Shown here: in pieces, positions 17,859 through 25,624 of the stretch
Numbering within the stretch: the stretch's first letter is position 1
How the letters are laid out: each line of letters opens with the position of its first letter
Source of the DNA: an uncultured Lachnospira sp.
GTDB taxonomy: Bacteria; Bacillota; Clostridia; Lachnospirales; Lachnospiraceae
Reading direction: 5' to 3'
DNA: 39,452 nucleotides
NCBI GenBank assembly: GCA_934343805.1
Contig: CAKRIN010000026.1
Span: 1-39,452 of the forward strand
Position numbers and translations under genes: made by a program
The notes under the pieces: model-generated
The model's database searches: none
Seen by the model: the letters and a program-made list of their open reading frames with translations, nothing else
What the model was told of the DNA's origin: nothing

Positions 17859-19406
17859 ATGAGAATAGGAACAAATGTTGCTGCGATTGTAGCTAATAAT
17901 TCATTACAAAAGTCACAGAATAATCTTTCAACATCAATAGAGAGATTATCATCTGGTTATAAGATTAATGGGTCAAAGGATGATCCTGCCGGATGTGCAA
18001 TTTCTGAAAAAATGCGTATGCAGATAAGGGGACTTGGTCAGGCACAGAATAATACAGCAGATGGAGTATCAGTAATAAGTACAGCAGAAGGTGCTATTAA
18101 TGAGATCCAGAGTATGCTTACAAGATTAAAGGAGCTTAGTGTACAGGCTGCCAATGATGTTAATTCGGATGAAGAGCGTGAAGCTGTACAGAAGGAGATT
18201 GATCAGATTAATAAAGAGATAGACAGAATATCTGATGAGACAGAATTTAATACGCAGTCGCTTATTAATGGTAATCTTTCAAGAAGAGTATATTCTGATC
18301 TTCAGGGAGTTAACCAGTTATCTGTTTCGGATAATTACACTGCCGGAATATATTCGGTTACAGTTACAGAAGATGCAAGACAGGCAATTGCAACCGGTTC
18401 AGGTGCGATTACAATGTCGGATACTGCAAAGATAACAGATGATCAGGCAGGAGCAATAAGCATTAATGGCTATAAAATTGAAATAAAAGAGGGAGATACT
18501 CTTGATATAGTAATGGGTAAGATTATTGATGGAGTTAATATGACAGGTGGATCTGCATTTACAGTCAAGAATCTTAATAATGATACAGCTGTTAATGGTA
18601 CAGAGTATGCAGGTTATGTTCCAACTGGAAGTTATGCCGGAGCAACACTTGTAATGATGACTAATCAGTATGGCAGTGACCAGAAAATGAATATTACATG
18701 CAGCAATGAGAAACTTGCTAATCTGCTTGGAATTCCTGACGCAGCAAAGGATTCAGGAATTATAGTTGAAGGAAGTGATGTTAAGGCAGAAATAGCAAGG
18801 GATGCTAAAGGTGAAAGAGTTGGATTTGCGGAATCAGCAGTTCTTTCTTCTAAAGGAACAGTGATTACAGTAACAGATGTTAATAATAAGGAATTCTCAT
18901 TAGATGTTCCTGGTAATACAGCAGGTACAGTATTTGATGATAGTAATAATAATGGTAAATCAACAGCAGGAGCTGGAACAGCAAAGACTATTAATCAGGA
19001 AGTAACAGATGTTGGTACTATGAGTATTCATGTTGGTGCTAACCAGGATCAGGTTATCATTATTGATATTCCAGAGATTACTACATATTCCCTTGGAACA
19101 GAAAATCTTAATGTTATGACACAGTATACGGCATCACAGGCAATAGCAACAGTAGATGAAGCTATTAATAAAACTAATGAAATCCGTTCAAGACTTGGCG
19201 CTTATGAAAACAGACTTGATCATACTGCAAATAATCTCCAGGTATCCGACGAGAATCTTACAAAGTCTTTGTCAGCAATGGTTGATACTGATATGGCAGA
19301 AGAGATGACAACGTATACATCAGAGACTGTTCTTACACAGGCAGCTACCTCTATATTATCACAGGCAAATGAAAGACCATCGCAGGTATTGCAGCTGTTA
19401 CAGTAA
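17859..19406 (+). CDS. hag: Flagellin
   Basis: This is the main subunit of the flagellar filament, exported by the flagellar type III system. In 515 residues both conserved ends are present: the N-terminal D0/D1 helices (MRIGTNVAAIVANNSLQKSQ, then SSGYKINGSKDDPAG and LKELSVQAAND) and the C-terminal D1/D0 helices (GAYENRLDHTANNL ... SQANERPSQVLQLLQ). The middle (about 150-410) is a beta-rich, threonine/asparagine-rich variable domain, larger than in minimal flagellins, which should form the exposed surface. The D1 segment keeps the RLKELSVQAAN pattern typical of TLR5-recognised flagellins. AGAAAGG precedes the start. It has a sigma-D promoter and is followed by its chaperone gene fliS. Confidence 0.97.
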   Translation: MRIGTNVAAIVANNSLQKSQNNLSTSIERLSSGYKINGSKDDPAGCAISEKMRMQIRGLGQAQNNTADGVSVISTAEGAINEIQSMLTRLKELSVQAANDVNSDEEREAVQKEIDQINKEIDRISDETEFNTQSLINGNLSRRVYSDLQGVNQLSVSDNYTAGIYSVTVTEDARQAIATGSGAITMSDTAKITDDQAGAISINGYKIEIKEGDTLDIVMGKIIDGVNMTGGSAFTVKNLNNDTAVNGTEYAGYVPTGSYAGATLVMMTNQYGSDQKMNITCSNEKLANLLGIPDAAKDSGIIVEGSDVKAEIARDAKGERVGFAESAVLSSKGTVITVTDVNNKEFSLDVPGNTAGTVFDDSNNNGKSTAGAGTAKTINQEVTDVGTMSIHVGANQDQVIIIDIPEITTYSLGTENLNVMTQYTASQAIATVDEAINKTNEIRSRLGAYENRLDHTANNLQVSDENLTKSLSAMVDTDMAEEMTTYTSETVLTQAATSILSQANERPSQVLQLLQ

Positions 19407-19449
19407 TTGTAACCACAAGTGATCTGGAAAGGGCAGGAATGGAGATTTT

Positions 19450-19920
19450 ATGACAAAAGAATCTATAAGGACATACCAGTACAGAATAACGCAGGCAACA
19501 GCATCACAGCTTGTAGTTATCCTATATGATATGGGAATAGAATATCTGAAAGATGCGTGTGACAGTGAAGATGATGTGCAGATAAGAAATAATATATATA
19601 TGGCGCAAAGGGTAGTAGACCAGTTGATAGTTGGTCTGGATATGCAGTATGAATTATCTTATAATTTATTTGTCATATATAATCATATTAAGAGAACTCT
19701 TATATCTGCGGCAGTAAGTAAAGATAAGTCAGAGTTAAACAGAGTATCAGGACTTATGGCTAAGCTTAGAAAGTCGTTTTATGAAGTGAGCAGACAGGAT
19801 ACATCTCAGCCATTAATGAAAAATACACAGACGATATATGCAGGACTTACCTATTCCAAAGGAGGGATGGGAAACGAAACACAGACAGATACAATGATAA
19901 ACAGGGGATTCAAGGCATAG
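19450..19920 (+). CDS. fliS: Flagellin export chaperone FliS
   Basis: FliS binds the disordered C-terminus of flagellin in the cytoplasm and keeps it from polymerising before export. The 156 residues include the typical FliS helical core (about 1-118, YRITQATASQLVVILYDMGI) and a C-terminal extension containing QTIYAGLTYSKGGMGNE. The family core is ~125 residues, so this is slightly long. GGAG lies 5 bases before the start and the flagellin stop is 43 bases upstream, which fits one sigma-D transcript. Its last codons form the left arm of a strong hairpin. Confidence 0.93.
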   Translation: MTKESIRTYQYRITQATASQLVVILYDMGIEYLKDACDSEDDVQIRNNIYMAQRVVDQLIVGLDMQYELSYNLFVIYNHIKRTLISAAVSKDKSELNRVSGLMAKLRKSFYEVSRQDTSQPLMKNTQTIYAGLTYSKGGMGNETQTDTMINRGFKA

Positions 19921-19934
19921 GCCTTGAATCCCCT
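19903..19934. terminator. Hairpin overlapping the fliS stop codon
   Basis: AGGGGATTCAAGGC (19903-19916) and GCCTTGAATCCCCT (19921-19934) pair perfectly over 14 bp around ATAG. The left arm encodes the last FliS residues and the loop holds the stop. Neither strand has a strong T-run after it, so it may be a weak terminator or mainly a 3'-end stabiliser between convergent genes. Confidence 0.65.
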
Positions 19935-19943
19935 TAAATATAC

Positions 19944-21341
19944 TTAAAAATGTCTTCTTCTGCGGTTGTAATGTCTTCTCTGGCGTTTTCTTCTGGCACG
20001 CTCATCTATTATATAAATAATAAAGAGAATAACAACTCCGATACCAACGATAATCCATATATTAATACGGATACACTGCTTAGGTTTGTAGGTCGATGCT
20101 GTGCTGGCCTGTACATAAGGAAGGAGACTTCCGGTATCTGTTCCGGCAGCAGATATATTAAGTGTTGTTGTTCCTACTGTGTTGTTATTATATAGGAATT
20201 TCAGGTGCGTAGTCATGACACCATTCTCATTGGTCATATCATAATTATCATCGACAGTCATGGTTACATCTGATAAGGAACTTTTATTAGGTATTGTGAT
20301 AAATGAGGCATTGAGTCCAAAATCAAGTGCAAGGTTAGAAAAAACTGATGAATTATAATAGTTGTCATTAGAGAACATTGCACCAAGCTGACTGCCTGTT
20401 GTTGTTGATTTCTGGAAGTTGGCAAATCCCCAGTCGAAAAGAGTTCTTGTATCAACGTAACGGATTTCATCATCAGGCTCTTTGAATACGACACATATAA
20501 GTCTCATGCCGTCCTTTTCTGCAAATGTTACAAGAGTATTCTGGGATTCATCAGTAAATCCTGTTTTTCCACCCTTACAATATTCATAGTAATATGCACG
20601 TCCCTTTAACATTTTGTGTCTGTGGCGGATAGTGCGCTGGGTAGGAGTCATATTGGTTGGTGGTATGACATATGCATCTGCCATGGAATCAATACTTACA
20701 AATGAAGCATTGTTATAACATCCTCTTGCTATCATTGCCATGTCATATGCTGTAGTGTAATGATTGGCGTTGAACAGTCCGCTGGGATTGGCAAAATGTG
20801 TATCGAGAGCGCCAAGCTCCTTAGCTTTGGCATTCATCATATCAATAAAAGCATCCATAGATCCGGCAACATGCTCGCCCAGAGCATAAGCAATTTCATT
20901 GGCAGAGTAAAGCAAAAGTCCATGAAGAGCCTGATCTACCGTATATTGTTCACCAGCTTTAGAGCCAAGATTAGCATCTTCTGTGACATTAATAGAATTA
21001 GCGGCAGCCTGTGAAAATGTGATAACATCATCAAGGTTACAGTTCTCAATTGTAAGAAGTCCTGTAAGAATCTTGGTAGTACTGGCAGGATAGCACTTTT
21101 CGTGCGAATTTCTCTCGAAAAGTATAGAACCGGTGTCAGCGTCTATAAGGATACAACTGCTTGAGTTAACTTCCGGTGCTTCAGGCCATACAATGGTATC
21201 TGCCTGGGAAGAGCTGGAAGTTGTATCGTTGTAAATTGTTGCAGCGGATGTATCCACAGTCAGAGATGAACATAATATGGCTGCAGAACAGGCAACGCTG
21301 GTTATCTTTATAAGTAATCCTTTTAGAAAGTGTTTTTTCAT
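19944..21341 (-). CDS. D-alanyl-D-alanine carboxypeptidase (PBP5-like)
   Basis: The enzyme trims the terminal D-Ala from peptidoglycan stem peptides outside the membrane. The 465 residues include a signal sequence (about 1-33), the serine hydrolase motifs S87-x-x-K90 (STTK), SAN at 146-148 and KTG at 259-261, then a beta-rich C-terminal domain. Instead of the usual amphipathic anchor, the protein ends in a clear membrane helix (about 424-446) and a strongly basic tail (RARRKRQRRHYNRRRRHF), so it should be held by a true transmembrane segment with the tail in the cytoplasm. GGAGG lies 11 bases before the start and forms a small GGAG-GAT-CTCC inverted repeat. Confidence 0.92.
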   Translation of the reverse strand: MKKHFLKGLLIKITSVACSAAILCSSLTVDTSAATIYNDTTSSSSQADTIVWPEAPEVNSSSCILIDADTGSILFERNSHEKCYPASTTKILTGLLTIENCNLDDVITFSQAAANSINVTEDANLGSKAGEQYTVDQALHGLLLYSANEIAYALGEHVAGSMDAFIDMMNAKAKELGALDTHFANPSGLFNANHYTTAYDMAMIARGCYNNASFVSIDSMADAYVIPPTNMTPTQRTIRHRHKMLKGRAYYYEYCKGGKTGFTDESQNTLVTFAEKDGMRLICVVFKEPDDEIRYVDTRTLFDWGFANFQKSTTTGSQLGAMFSNDNYYNSSVFSNLALDFGLNASFITIPNKSSLSDVTMTVDDNYDMTNENGVMTTHLKFLYNNNTVGTTTLNISAAGTDTGSLLPYVQASTASTYKPKQCIRINIWIIVGIGVVILFIIYIIDERARRKRQRRHYNRRRRHF

Positions 21342-21412
21342 TATATGGAGATCCTCCGATTAAAATAATACTATAACATTTTAGCCCAGCAAGGTTGATA
21401 AGTAAACCCCGC

Positions 21413-21441
21413 TTGGCAAAAAGAAATATTTATGGTAAATA
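21413..21441 (+). promoter_or_regulatory. trmB promoter
   Basis: TTGGCA (21413-21418), 17 bases, then TAAATA (21436-21441). The -10 box lies inside a possible upstream extension of trmB, which supports the start at 21483. Confidence 0.55.
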
Positions 21442-21482
21442 TACATAAGAAATATTTTTATAGGAATGGAGAAATATATAAT

Positions 21483-22127
21483 ATGAGACTTAGAAATGTA
21501 CCTGGAGCAAGGGAAGTAATGATAGAGAATAAATATGTGTTTACAGAACCGGAAGGAATGAAAGGAACATGGGCACAGGTATTCGGAAATAACAACCCGG
21601 TAAGGATTGAGATAGGAATGGGAAAAGGGACATTTATAACAACTCTTGCAGCTAATAATCCAGATATTAACTATGTAGGAATTGAAAAATATTCAAGTGT
21701 ACTTTTAAGAGCAGTTGAGAAGCAGGATGAACTTGAACTTCCTAACCTTAGATTTATAAGAATGGATGCAGAGGCTATATGTGAAGTGTTCGGAGAAAAT
21801 GAGGTTGACAGAATATATCTTAATTTCTCAGATCCATGGCCAAAGGACAGACATGCCAAAAGAAGGCTTACGTCAAGACAGTTCATGGCAAGATATGATG
21901 TTATATTAAAAAAGAATGGACAGGTTGAGTTTAAGACTGACAATAAGGACTTGTTTGATTTTTCATTGGAAGAGATTAAAGAAGCAGGATGGGAACTGCC
22001 AGTAGTAACATTTGATCTTCATAATGATCCTGTACTCAGTGAGGGAAATGTTATGACTGAATATGAAACGAGATTTTCACAGATGGGCAATCCGATATGT
22101 AAGCTTATAGCAACAAGAAACAGCTAA
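21483..22127 (+). CDS. trmB: tRNA (guanine-N7)-methyltransferase TrmB
   Basis: TrmB methylates G46 in the variable loop of tRNAs, using S-adenosylmethionine. The 214-residue protein has the SAM-binding motif EIGMGKG (43-49), an acidic residue in GIEKY (67-71), and the family signature FSDPWPKDRHAKRR (115-128). It ends with the usual TEYETRF segment. An in-frame ATG at 21432 would add 17 residues, but MRLRNVPGARE is the standard N-terminus and the promoter overlaps the longer start. GGAG lies ~11 bases before the chosen ATG, a rather long spacing. Confidence 0.95.
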   Translation: MRLRNVPGAREVMIENKYVFTEPEGMKGTWAQVFGNNNPVRIEIGMGKGTFITTLAANNPDINYVGIEKYSSVLLRAVEKQDELELPNLRFIRMDAEAICEVFGENEVDRIYLNFSDPWPKDRHAKRRLTSRQFMARYDVILKKNGQVEFKTDNKDLFDFSLEEIKEAGWELPVVTFDLHNDPVLSEGNVMTEYETRFSQMGNPICKLIATRNS

Positions 22128-22174
22128 TTAAAAATGTGCATATATTAATATATATAAGGTATTGGAGATGTAAT

Positions 22175-22303
22175 GTGAGAAATAAAGCATTTGTCAGAAA
22201 GATATCAGAGATTATGTATGTGCACAAAGGTGCGAATTTCAGAATAGTAAGGTTTAAGAATTCCCTCGACGATGTCGTGAGAATTCTTAATGCCAAAAAG
22301 TAA
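22175..22303 (+). CDS. Possible 42-residue basic protein (GTG start)
   Basis: A GTG-started frame gives MRNKAFVRKISEIMYVHKGA and 22 more residues ending RILNAKK. GGAG at 22164-22167 is 7 bases before the GTG, a good ribosome site. The product is basic with alternating hydrophobic residues and resembles nothing I recognise. It lies 47 bases after trmB and nearly abuts the stop of the convergent permease gene. An imperfect GAATTC...GAATTC hairpin lies near its 3' end. It could be a real small gene or a chance frame. Confidence 0.35.
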   Translation: MRNKAFVRKISEIMYVHKGANFRIVRFKNSLDDVVRILNAKK

Positions 22304-22304
22304 T

Positions 22305-23603
22305 CTACAAGTCATCATGCGAGTCATAAGGCTGCACGGTGACTTTTCTTTTATCCAGAAAATGCTGGACTGTTATGTTGAGCAGATAGCTGAGTACTGC
22401 AAATACAGGAACGCCAAGAAACATTCCAAGAACACCGAATAAAGCTCCACCTACAGTTATTGAGAATACAACCCACACCGGCTTGAGACCTGTGGTGCCG
22501 CCGATTATACGGGGACCGATCAGAAGGCCATCAACCTGTTGGATGCATATAATCATTATTACGAAAATAATAAGCTTTATAGGACTTACAATAACAATTA
22601 TTATGCCGCCGATAACGCCACCTATATAAGGACCAAAGTAAGGAATCATGTTGGTTACGCCAACTATAACACTGATAAGTACAGCATATGGAAGCTTAAG
22701 GATGAACATAATAATCAGGCAGACAATCATAACAATAAGAGAGTCAAATGATTTGCCTATAATGTAATTGATAAATATGCTTGCACAATTCTTGCAGATA
22801 ATGCGGGTGTTGTCTGCAGTCTTTTTTGGAAGGACTGCATAAAGAAATCTTTTAAAATGGAAAAAGATGTTCTTATTATCTGAAATCATATATACAGATA
22901 CAATTATTGCAATTACGAAGTTCAAAATACCGGAAACAATAGCCATTGATGTATTAAGAATATAAGGGACAATGTTTCCGAGTGCAACTGTAAAATAATC
23001 AAAGAGCTTAGGCAGCGCATCCTCGATCTTCTTATTAATAAAATCATAATTAATGGAAGAACCGGAATGTCTGCTTTCAAATTCAGCAATCCAGTCGCGT
23101 ATATTCTCGTACCATACAGGGGCCTGATTAGCGATTTCACCAATACTTTTATATATCTGTGGGACAATAAAGCCAGCAAGCACGCATAATGCACCGACAG
23201 CTATAATATAAGCAACAAGTATAGAAAGAACTTTTGCGAGTCTGCGTGATTTAATATGGCATACTTTCAAGAAGAACTTATTGTATAATGTTTTAATAAA
23301 AGGATACAATATAAGAGCTATCATAGCACCAATAAGAAATGGTGATAAAATACTAAAGATATTCTTAAAAGCTTTAACAGTAGAATTCCAGTTACCAATG
23401 AACTTATATATAAGTATGGAACCCAGTACAAACAGAAGAGCATAAACAACTATTGTAAAGTACTTGCTGTTAGGCTGGAAAATGTTTCGCGCAATAGGTT
23501 TATCAGGCTTTGGCGGAAGAGAATCTTCTGAATTAAGATTAACTGCCTCTATAGGAATGTTATCAACATGTTTGGCTGAGGGTTCAAATTTTTTTAACTT
23601 CAT
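22305..23603 (-). CDS. AI-2E family transporter (PerM-like permease)
   Basis: The 432-residue membrane protein of the AI-2E/PerM superfamily has about eight membrane segments after a ~50-residue hydrophilic N-terminus. Family signatures are visible: GVTNMIPYFGPYIGGVIG in the middle and QQVDGLLIGPRIIG followed by GGALFGVLGMFLGVPVFAVL near the end. Members have been linked to autoinducer-2 export, sodium/proton antiport or other efflux, so the substrate is open. GAGG lies 6 bases before the start. It is convergent with the trmB unit and separated from it by almost nothing. Confidence 0.9.
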   Translation of the reverse strand: MKLKKFEPSAKHVDNIPIEAVNLNSEDSLPPKPDKPIARNIFQPNSKYFTIVVYALLFVLGSILIYKFIGNWNSTVKAFKNIFSILSPFLIGAMIALILYPFIKTLYNKFFLKVCHIKSRRLAKVLSILVAYIIAVGALCVLAGFIVPQIYKSIGEIANQAPVWYENIRDWIAEFESRHSGSSINYDFINKKIEDALPKLFDYFTVALGNIVPYILNTSMAIVSGILNFVIAIIVSVYMISDNKNIFFHFKRFLYAVLPKKTADNTRIICKNCASIFINYIIGKSFDSLIVMIVCLIIMFILKLPYAVLISVIVGVTNMIPYFGPYIGGVIGGIIIVIVSPIKLIIFVIMIICIQQVDGLLIGPRIIGGTTGLKPVWVVFSITVGGALFGVLGMFLGVPVFAVLSYLLNITVQHFLDKRKVTVQPYDSHDDL

Positions 23604-23794
23604 GTCGTTCCTCGTTTCTTAAAATGTATATTAAAGATGAAAATTATGTTATAAAATCGTAATTTCAATAAAATTATAATGATTTTGAAAGCGCATATCA
23701 ATATAAAAAGGGTGGTAAAATCAAGAAATATCAAGAAAAAAGAAGAAAAATGTAAAAAAAATAAGATTGTATTAAAATAAAAACAAAAAAATGC

Positions 23795-23823
23795 TTGCTT
23801 TTTGTTAAATCATAATATAGAAT
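23795..23823 (+). promoter_or_regulatory. tRNA-Lys promoter
   Basis: TTGCTT (23795-23800), 17 bases, TAGAAT (23818-23823), 46 bases before the tRNA. The ~190 bases upstream, back to the permease gene, are very AT-rich and show no gene. Confidence 0.6.
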
Positions 23824-23869
23824 ATCACTTGTGCTTGAGACAACACAAAAGCACAGAACAAAATACTTT

Positions 23870-23942
23870 GCACCGCTAGCTCAGTTGGTAGAGCACCTGA
23901 CTCTTAATCAGGGTGTCCAGGGTTCGAACCCCTGGCGGTGCA
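23870..23942 (+). tRNA. tRNA-Lys (anticodon CTT)
   Basis: This is a standard 73-base cloverleaf. The acceptor GCACCGC pairs with GCGGTGC, the D stem is GCTC/GAGC, the anticodon stem CCTGA/TCAGG has loop CTCTTAA (CTT), and the T arm is CAGGG-TTCGAAC-CCCTG. The discriminator is A and CCA is not encoded. It reads AAG codons. Confidence 0.97.
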
Positions 23943-23946
23943 CTGG

Positions 23947-23990
23947 AAGGTCTTATGGTTTAGGGAATCCTAGGTTGTAAGGCTTTTATT
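23947..23990 (+). terminator. Terminator of tRNA-Lys
   Basis: AAGGTCTTA pairs with TAAGGCTTT, enclosing a second small stem TAGG/CCTA, and runs into TTTTATTTTTT. It starts five bases after the tRNA. Confidence 0.6.
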
Positions 23991-23999
23991 TTTTATATG

Positions 24000-24059
24000 A
24001 AAAGGGATATACATTATATTATGAATGAGAATGTTCAGGTATAATGTATATCCCTTTTT
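24000..24059. terminator. Long hairpin terminator
   Basis: AAAAGGGATATACATTATA (24000-24018) pairs with its exact complement at 24041-24059, flanked by an A-run and a T-run. It can end transcription from either side and insulates the SPFH promoter. Confidence 0.75.
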
Positions 24060-24111
24060 GACATATGAGACTAAATCTTGGATACGTATCATAATTATGA
24101 TTGATATTATA

Positions 24112-24140
24112 TTGACAATGTGATATCAAAATGATATCAT
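24112..24140 (+). promoter_or_regulatory. Promoter of the SPFH/Arc-like operon
   Basis: TTGACA (24112-24117), exactly 17 bases, then TATCAT (24135-24140). The spacer and -10 box contain the doubled palindrome described separately. Confidence 0.75.
24121..24139. promoter_or_regulatory. Doubled TGATATCA palindrome, probable operator
   Basis: Two copies of the perfect 8-bp palindrome TGATATCA (24121-24128 and 24132-24139) are separated by AAA, so their centres are 11 bp apart, one helical turn. They cover the spacer and -10 box. Ribbon-helix-helix repressors bind such tandem short palindromes, and an Arc-like protein is the second gene of this operon, so autoregulation is likely. Another palindrome, GATACGTATC, lies upstream at 24081-24090. 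Confidence 0.6.
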
Positions 24141-24154
24141 ACAAATATCAATAG

Positions 24155-24181
24155 GAGCTGATTAATAATCAGGGGGTCCAG
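24155..24181 (+). repeat. tRNA-Lys anticodon-arm-like sequence in the SPFH leader
   Basis: TAATCAGGGGGTCCAG (24166-24181) matches 15 of 16 bases of the tRNA-Lys gene at 23905-23920. Including GAGC upstream, the piece can fold as CTGA-TTAATAA-TCAG, a stem with a 7-base loop like an anticodon arm. It lies in the predicted 5' leader, just before the ribosome site. It may be a partial duplication of the tRNA 250 bases upstream or a coincidence. Confidence 0.4.
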
Positions 24182-24195
24182 AAAAGAGGTTTTAT

Positions 24196-25245
24196 ATGGA
24201 AGAAAAAGTTTTGAAGAAGAATAAGAATGGTATGGCTATGCTTATGTTATTTATTGCACTCTATGCAGCTGCAGTAGCAGTTACTATTGTCGGGGCAGTG
24301 ATGACAGAATCGAAAGGAGCTTCTGCACCATGGATAGCACTCATAGTAATTGGAAGTGTATATGCAGTGACAGGATGGGTGTTCTTCCTTGGACTTAAAG
24401 TGTTAAAGCCACAGGAAGCGCTTGTATTAACACTTTTCGGAAAATACGTTGGAACTATTAAAGAAGCAGGATTTTATTATGTCAATCCATTTTGCACAGC
24501 TGTCAATCCGGCAGCAACAACACGCCTTAATCAGAGCGGGGATGTAGCTGGAGAAGGAAAGAAGCTTGATATAGCAAGCGTAGCTGGTATAGCAATGGCA
24601 GGAGCTGCTAATTCGTCAAGCCAGGCAGTTAATAAGAAAGTATCCCTTAAGATAATGACACTTAATAACAGCAGACAGAAGATAAATGATTGCCTTGGTA
24701 ATCCGGTTGAGATTGGAATTGCAGTTATGTGGAAAGTAACAGACACTGCCAAAGCAGTATTCAATGTTGATAATTATAAGGAATATCTTTCTCTTCAGTG
24801 TGATAGTGCTTTGCGTAACATAGTGCGCATGTATCCATATGATGTTGCAGAAAATGTAGATACTACTGGAGACGGAATAGCAGATGAAGGAAGTCTTCGA
24901 GGTTCAAGTGAAGTTGTTGCTGAAAGAATAAGAAAAGAAATCCAGAGCAAAGTAACGGATGCAGGACTTGAGATAATAGAAGCAAGAATAACATATCTTG
25001 CATATGCACCAGAGATAGCAGCAGTAATGCTGCAGCGTCAGCAGGCATCAGCAATTATAGATGCCAGAAAAATGATTGTTGACGGCGCAGTAGGAATGGT
25101 AGAGATGGCACTTGACAGATTGTCAGAAAAGCAGGTTGTGGATCTTGATGAAGAGAGAAAAGCAGCAATGGTGTCTAACCTGCTGGTTGTGCTTTGCGGA
25201 AATAAAGATGCCCAGCCGATAGTTAATTCAGGAAGTCTTTATTAA
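24196..25245 (+). CDS. SPFH domain (stomatin/prohibitin-like) membrane protein
   Basis: SPFH proteins form large ring or cage assemblies on membranes and organise microdomains. The 349-residue protein has two membrane segments (about 13-36 and 46-67), then an SPFH domain (about 68-285) with the usual [17 protein letters not shown] entry and [20 protein letters not shown] near the end. An aspartate-rich loop [12 protein letters not shown] (222-233) interrupts the domain; it resembles a calcium-binding loop but may only be a variable insertion. AGAGG precedes the start. The stop codon overlaps the ATG of the Arc-like gene by one base (TAATG), so the two are translationally coupled. Confidence 0.9.
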   Translation: MEEKVLKKNKNGMAMLMLFIALYAAAVAVTIVGAVMTESKGASAPWIALIVIGSVYAVTGWVFFLGLKVLKPQEALVLTLFGKYVGTIKEAGFYYVNPFCTAVNPAATTRLNQSGDVAGEGKKLDIASVAGIAMAGAANSSSQAVNKKVSLKIMTLNNSRQKINDCLGNPVEIGIAVMWKVTDTAKAVFNVDNYKEYLSLQCDSALRNIVRMYPYDVAENVDTTGDGIADEGSLRGSSEVVAERIRKEIQSKVTDAGLEIIEARITYLAYAPEIAAVMLQRQQASAIIDARKMIVDGAVGMVEMALDRLSEKQVVDLDEERKAAMVSNLLVVLCGNKDAQPIVNSGSLY

Positions 25246-25448
25246 TGGGTGATACAGGAAAGAAACAGGTTCCACTACGTTTATCAGGTAAACTCTATGA
25301 TGCCATTGCAGCGTGGGCAGAGGATGATTTTAGATCTGTTAATGGACAGATAGAATACCTGCTGACAGAGTGCGTACGACAGAGAAAGAAGAATGGGGTA
25401 CCAGTTCCGCATGAACTTGATGTGCCACCTGAATTAGATATTAAATAA
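25245..25448 (+). CDS. Arc-like ribbon-helix-helix DNA-binding protein
   Basis: The 67-residue protein has a near-textbook Arc fold: a beta strand (KQVPLRL), helix A ([16 protein letters not shown]), the turn RSVNGQ and helix B ([12 protein letters not shown]), followed by a short proline-rich tail. Arc itself reads RSVNSEI at the turn. Such proteins act as dimers that insert the strand into the major groove. It is coupled by a one-base overlap to the SPFH gene. No toxin-like partner is obvious unless the SPFH protein or the micro-ORF at 25541 plays that role. It probably represses its own operon at the doubled TGATATCA site. Confidence 0.85.
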   Translation: MGDTGKKQVPLRLSGKLYDAIAAWAEDDFRSVNGQIEYLLTECVRQRKKNGVPVPHELDVPPELDIK

Positions 25449-25490
25449 TATTTACATGATATATACAGTTGTGTGGTGACTGAATTTACA

Positions 25491-25536
25491 AAACCTCCAT
25501 ATACTAAAGCAAGAAAGCTTTAATATATGGAGGTTT
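25491..25536. terminator. Long hairpin holding a ribosome site in its right arm
   Basis: AAACCTCCATATA (25491-25503) pairs with TATATGGAGGTTT (25524-25536). After one mismatch, TAAAGC pairs with GCTTTA around a six-base loop. With the TTTT that follows, it reads as a terminator for the SPFH/Arc operon and, on the other strand, for the FliD-like gene. The right arm contains GGAGG, 7 bases before an ATG, so it could also mask translation of the 27-codon ORF. Confidence 0.7.
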
Positions 25537-25540
25537 TATT

Positions 25541-25624
25541 ATGACAGAATTAATAATAGTAATATTTGGTATAGGAATGATTATATTTAAAGGATTTGAT
25601 TTCAAGAGAAAATATATAATCTAA
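25541..25624 (+). CDS. Possible 27-residue membrane micro-protein
   Basis: The frame gives a single hydrophobic helix (MTELIIVIFGIGMIIFKG) and a basic end (FDFKRKYII). GGAGG lies 7 bases before the ATG but is fully paired in the preceding hairpin. The stop overlaps the stop of the convergent FliD-like gene by four bases. The helix-plus-basic-tail plan and the sequestered ribosome site recall small hydrophobic toxins of type I systems and other small membrane regulators. It may equally be a chance frame after a terminator, since GGAGG is explained by the stem. Confidence 0.35.
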   Translation: MTELIIVIFGIGMIIFKGFDFKRKYII

